Source of the DNA: Paenibacillus sonchi
GTDB taxonomy: Bacteria > Bacillota > Bacilli > Paenibacillales > Paenibacillaceae
Direction of reading: 5' to 3'
DNA length: 64,000 nt
Assembly: GCF_016772475.1 (NCBI RefSeq)
Contig: NZ_CP068595.1
Span: 5,890,001-5,954,000, forward strand
Below, piece after piece: positions 61,483 to 64,000 of this stretch; the first letter of the stretch is position 1; every line of letters begins with the position of its first letter. The notes under the pieces were generated by a model that saw only the letters and a program-made list of their open reading frames with translations, did not search any database and was not told where the DNA came from. Both the position numbers and the translations under genes were made by a program.

Positions 61483-62511
61483 CTAAGCTTCAAATTTGGT
61501 CAATTGCAGCCCCGTCTCCAGGGTTGCGAGCGTTGAAACAATCATGCCATCCAAATAATCCGCGGCAAAATCCGTGCTTAGCACAATCTGCGGAGCAGCA
61601 CCGGGCGGCAGCAGCCCCGCACATTGCTCCATAATGCCGCTAAGATGGTCCACTTGCAAAAAGCTGCCGTACAGCACAACGGCGTCCGGGTTCAGCACGC
61701 TGCTGACTGTAGCCGTCAGTCTGGCAATTGCTTCCATCAGTCCCGCTGGTGAAGAATGCCATTCGCTGCCGCTCCAGGAAATGTCCAAAGGGATATTGGC
61801 TACCTCACCGGCAAAACCGCTTCTCCCTCTATGGAGCTTGCCGTTAATAATAATCCCTGCCCCTGGAGGAAAACGGTCAGGAAAATATAAATACACCGCC
61901 GAAGCCTCCGCTGTCCTCCCGGTTCTGCTGTGGTAGCCGATCGCCGCCGCATTCACATCATTTTCGATAATGACCCTTTTCTGGTAACGTTCCCTGAAAT
62001 GCTCTGCCACAGGAATACCGCGCAGGGCCTCATAATCAGATAACACCATCCTTCCACCCGCTTCAGCGCCGGGCAATCCGAAGCCGATCGCCTGTATAGC
62101 AGGATACCGGTTAAGCAATTCATCAACAATGACTTCGAAGCAGGCCAAATCTACCTGTTCTACAGGCCGGTTAGCTTCATACAGACAGCGTCCAAAAAGT
62201 GTAACCACCGTACAGCGGATACAGATTCTCCCGCGCTCTTCAAAAGGAAACAGGATCAGCGCCAAAGCATGCTCATCATTGTATATGTATTGCCGGGCAG
62301 GCCTTCCCCCGCTGGATGAAATCTGCCCCGCCGCCAGCACCTCATTCTGCCGGGCCAGCACCTCAAGCACGGAGCCGGCGGTAACAATGCTGAGTCCCGT
62401 GTCCTCGGCGATCTGCCGTTTGGTAGCCTGTTTGCGTTCCTTCAGGACACGCCGCACCAGGTTGATATTCACTTCCTTGATCACCAGAGCATTGCCTCCG
62501 ATGTTCTTCAT
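61483..62511 (-). CDS. ROK-family transcriptional regulator
   Basis: 342 residues. N-terminal winged helix (VRRVLKERKQATKRQIAEDTGLSIVTAGSVLEVL) followed by the ROK domain: AIGFGLPGAEAGG, VIIENDVNAAAIGY, GAGIIINGKLHRGRSGFAGEVANIPL. The zinc-binding cysteines of ROK sugar kinases are absent, consistent with a regulator rather than a kinase. ATG 62509–62511 follows GAGGTGAGGG. Heads the operon with the MFS gene, 12 bases away. AT-rich dyads lie upstream (62525–62570). Confidence 0.9.
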   Translation of the reverse strand: MKNIGGNALVIKEVNINLVRRVLKERKQATKRQIAEDTGLSIVTAGSVLEVLARQNEVLAAGQISSSGGRPARQYIYNDEHALALILFPFEERGRICIRCTVVTLFGRCLYEANRPVEQVDLACFEVIVDELLNRYPAIQAIGFGLPGAEAGGRMVLSDYEALRGIPVAEHFRERYQKRVIIENDVNAAAIGYHSRTGRTAEASAVYLYFPDRFPPGAGIIINGKLHRGRSGFAGEVANIPLDISWSGSEWHSSPAGLMEAIARLTATVSSVLNPDAVVLYGSFLQVDHLSGIMEQCAGLLPPGAAPQIVLSTDFAADYLDGMIVSTLATLETGLQLTKFEA

Positions 62512-62584
62512 CTGCCCTCACCTCATTTATTATAATACTTTATAAAAGAATTTTAATAAATGGTTTTTTTATCGCGTGAGGATA

Positions 62585-62617
62585 TAAATAAGCCTGGCAG
62601 ATGAATCCTGCCAGGCC
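62585..62617 (-). terminator. Terminator of the oxidoreductase gene
   Basis: CCTGGCAG (62593–62600) and CTGCCAGG (62608–62615) form a perfect stem with a 7-base loop. The minus strand then runs TTATTTATA. It follows the stop at 62651. Confidence 0.65.
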
Positions 62618-62650
62618 GCAAATTATAAATGATTACAGATATTATAAGTC

Positions 62651-64000
62651 CTACAAATCCGGGTGCTCGTGTTTGGCTTTGAGACGGGTCCAGCGGCGCT
62701 GTACTTCACTTTCGAAAGCGCGCAGCGCAGGTTCGTTCTCCGGCTTGAGCAGATGGCGGGTTTTGCCCATCGTTTTCAGCCATGCAGAGACTTCTACCCG
62801 TTTGTCCTTGTCTTCAGGGTTGTACGTAATCGTTGTCGTCCCCTGCTCTACTTCATACAGCGGGAAGAAGCAGGATTCCACGGCCAGCGACACAATATCC
62901 GTACCGTCCTTGTCTTCACTCATCCAGTTAAGCGGGCAGGCAATGAGAATCTTGCCGTAGACCAGGCCTTCATTCTGTGCGTACCACTGGGCTTTGGCTG
63001 CCTTTTTGAGCAAATCCTGGGGATAAGCCTCACAGCCGGTGAACACATAAGGGATATTGGTGGCCGCCATGATCTGTGCAGTATCCTTATGCTGGGTTAC
63101 TTTACCCTGCTGCGTTTTGCCGATGCTTGAAGTCGATGTACGGTGGCCGAGCGGTGTGGAGTACGACTGCTGAGCCCCTGTATTCATGTATCCTTCGTTG
63201 TCATACTCCACAATAATCATCTTGTGGCCGCGCAGTGCCGCACCGATGGCCGGGCCCATACCGATATCCATCCCGCCGTCACCAGTAACCATGACAAAGG
63301 TGAAGTCTTCCTTCAGGCCAAGTCCATCCAGCTCACCGCGGCGTTTGCGTTCCCAGAACATTTCCACAACACCGGACAGCGTAGCTGCACCGTTTTGGAA
63401 CAGGTTGTGGATGAACGTCGATTTATGAGCCGAATAAGGGTAGCCGGTAGTCGTAACCATCGCGCAGCCGGTGTGGTACAGGGCCACAATATCCCCTTCG
63501 ATGCCCTTGAAGAACAGCTCCAGGCCGGAGAAAATGCCGCAGCCCGGACATGCGCCATGTCCCGGTGACAAGCGTCTTGGTTTCTTCATCAGGCTGCGGA
63601 CCGGCGGAACCCTTACGCTAAGCTTGCCTGTCTCTTCATTCTGCTTCACAGTGATGAGACCTGTCTTCAGGGATTCAAAACTCATCGGCTTCAGCAGACG
63701 CTTAGGCGCTTTGTCCGGCGTTCCCGGATTGTGGCCGTAGTAATCAAACGGAATGTCCACCCGGTCAGCAACTACTGCATCCATTGCCAATTGGAAGAAA
63801 TGATGTCCGTCCTCGGCGTAAAAGTCTTTGCCGCCCAGGCCGTAAATACGGCTGATTACCTTGGTAGTGGTGTTGCCATATGTGAACAGCGCCGCCTTGA
63901 TTTCGTTGACCATATTGCCGCCGTGTCCGCCGACCGAATCCGCACGGTCCCCAACCGTAATAGCCTTCACATTCTTCAGCGCTTCAGCAATTTGCTTCTG
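62651..64000 (-). CDS. Pyruvate:ferredoxin oxidoreductase, fused alpha C-terminal and beta domains (partial)
   Basis: The frame is open to the right edge (N-terminal end missing). First about 90 visible residues match the end of a PorA-type alpha subunit: VGDRADSVGGHGG, SRIYGLGGKDFYAEDG. The next region is a beta subunit: HGACPGCGIF with a cluster Cys pair, HTGCAMVTTTGYPYSAHKS, GDGGMDIGMGPAIGAALRG binding thiamine diphosphate, YDNEGYMNTGAQQS, and a PLYEVE…MGKTRHL end. The alpha-beta join is inside one frame, so it is a fusion. In related genomes the por genes lie near cotE–mutS (knowledge, not visible here). Confidence 0.9.
   Translation of the reverse strand, partial: QKQIAEALKNVKAITVGDRADSVGGHGGNMVNEIKAALFTYGNTTTKVISRIYGLGGKDFYAEDGHHFFQLAMDAVVADRVDIPFDYYGHNPGTPDKAPKRLLKPMSFESLKTGLITVKQNEETGKLSVRVPPVRSLMKKPRRLSPGHGACPGCGIFSGLELFFKGIEGDIVALYHTGCAMVTTTGYPYSAHKSTFIHNLFQNGAATLSGVVEMFWERKRRGELDGLGLKEDFTFVMVTGDGGMDIGMGPAIGAALRGHKMIIVEYDNEGYMNTGAQQSYSTPLGHRTSTSSIGKTQQGKVTQHKDTAQIMAATNIPYVFTGCEAYPQDLLKKAAKAQWYAQNEGLVYGKILIACPLNWMSEDKDGTDIVSLAVESCFFPLYEVEQGTTTITYNPEDKDKRVEVSAWLKTMGKTRHLLKPENEPALRAFESEVQRRWTRLKAKHEHPDL

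Overview
The window looks like a chromosomal segment of a Paenibacillus-type, endospore-forming Firmicute. Seen in the sequence: strong AGGAGG ribosome-binding sites, frequent GTG and TTG starts, and the spore genes cotE and spoVK. It also has the Bacillales order cotE–mutS–mutL–methyltransferase–miaA–hfq–spoVK–hflX–ynbB–glnR–glnA, almost all on the minus strand. Species identity is inference; there is no rRNA in the window.

Region 1 (1–23 kb) is the conserved housekeeping and sporulation block. It holds nitrogen control (glnRA with a perfect GlnR box), ribosome and RNA functions (hflX, hfq, miaA), mismatch repair (mutSL), a large class A penicillin-binding protein, and the coat protein CotE. 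A putative amidoligase, a GNAT acetyltransferase and two dense sets of intergenic repeats sit between cotE and mutS. An IS3-family element with a programmed -1 frameshift lies just upstream of cotE.

Region 2 (23.8–41 kb) is an accessory mosaic: an HD-GYP protein, an aromatic-acid-exporter-like protein, a SsuABC/NMT1-type ABC importer, azoreductase, RsgA, a HAD hydrolase, a divergent ArsR/YpdA pair, a DUF441 membrane protein, a MerR regulator and an ABC exporter, plus several unrecognised small genes.

Region 3 (41–46 kb) encodes a heterodimeric BmrC/BmrD-type multidrug exporter. It is preceded by a promoter, a 30-codon leader ORF, a hairpin and an intrinsic terminator, which is the layout expected of ribosome-mediated transcription attenuation.

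Region 4 (46–62.6 kb) carries a YcaQ-like protein, an alpha/beta hydrolase, an OmpR-type two-component system whose kinase appears to start at AUU, two ABC-2 type transporters, a cluster of a cysteine-rich copper-binding protein, a CobW GTPase and MoaB, and a ROK–MFS–DUF1349 operon. The right edge enters a pyruvate:ferredoxin oxidoreductase gene that fuses alpha C-terminal and beta domains.

A caution for any reader: six conserved genes (hflX, mutL twice, the amidoligase, rsgA, moaB, an ABC permease) are split by seven apparent one-base deletions, all in the same direction and mostly beside G/C runs. This looks like assembly error rather than gene decay. The intergenic regions carry at least four dispersed repeat families, one of them MITE-like with terminal inverted repeats.
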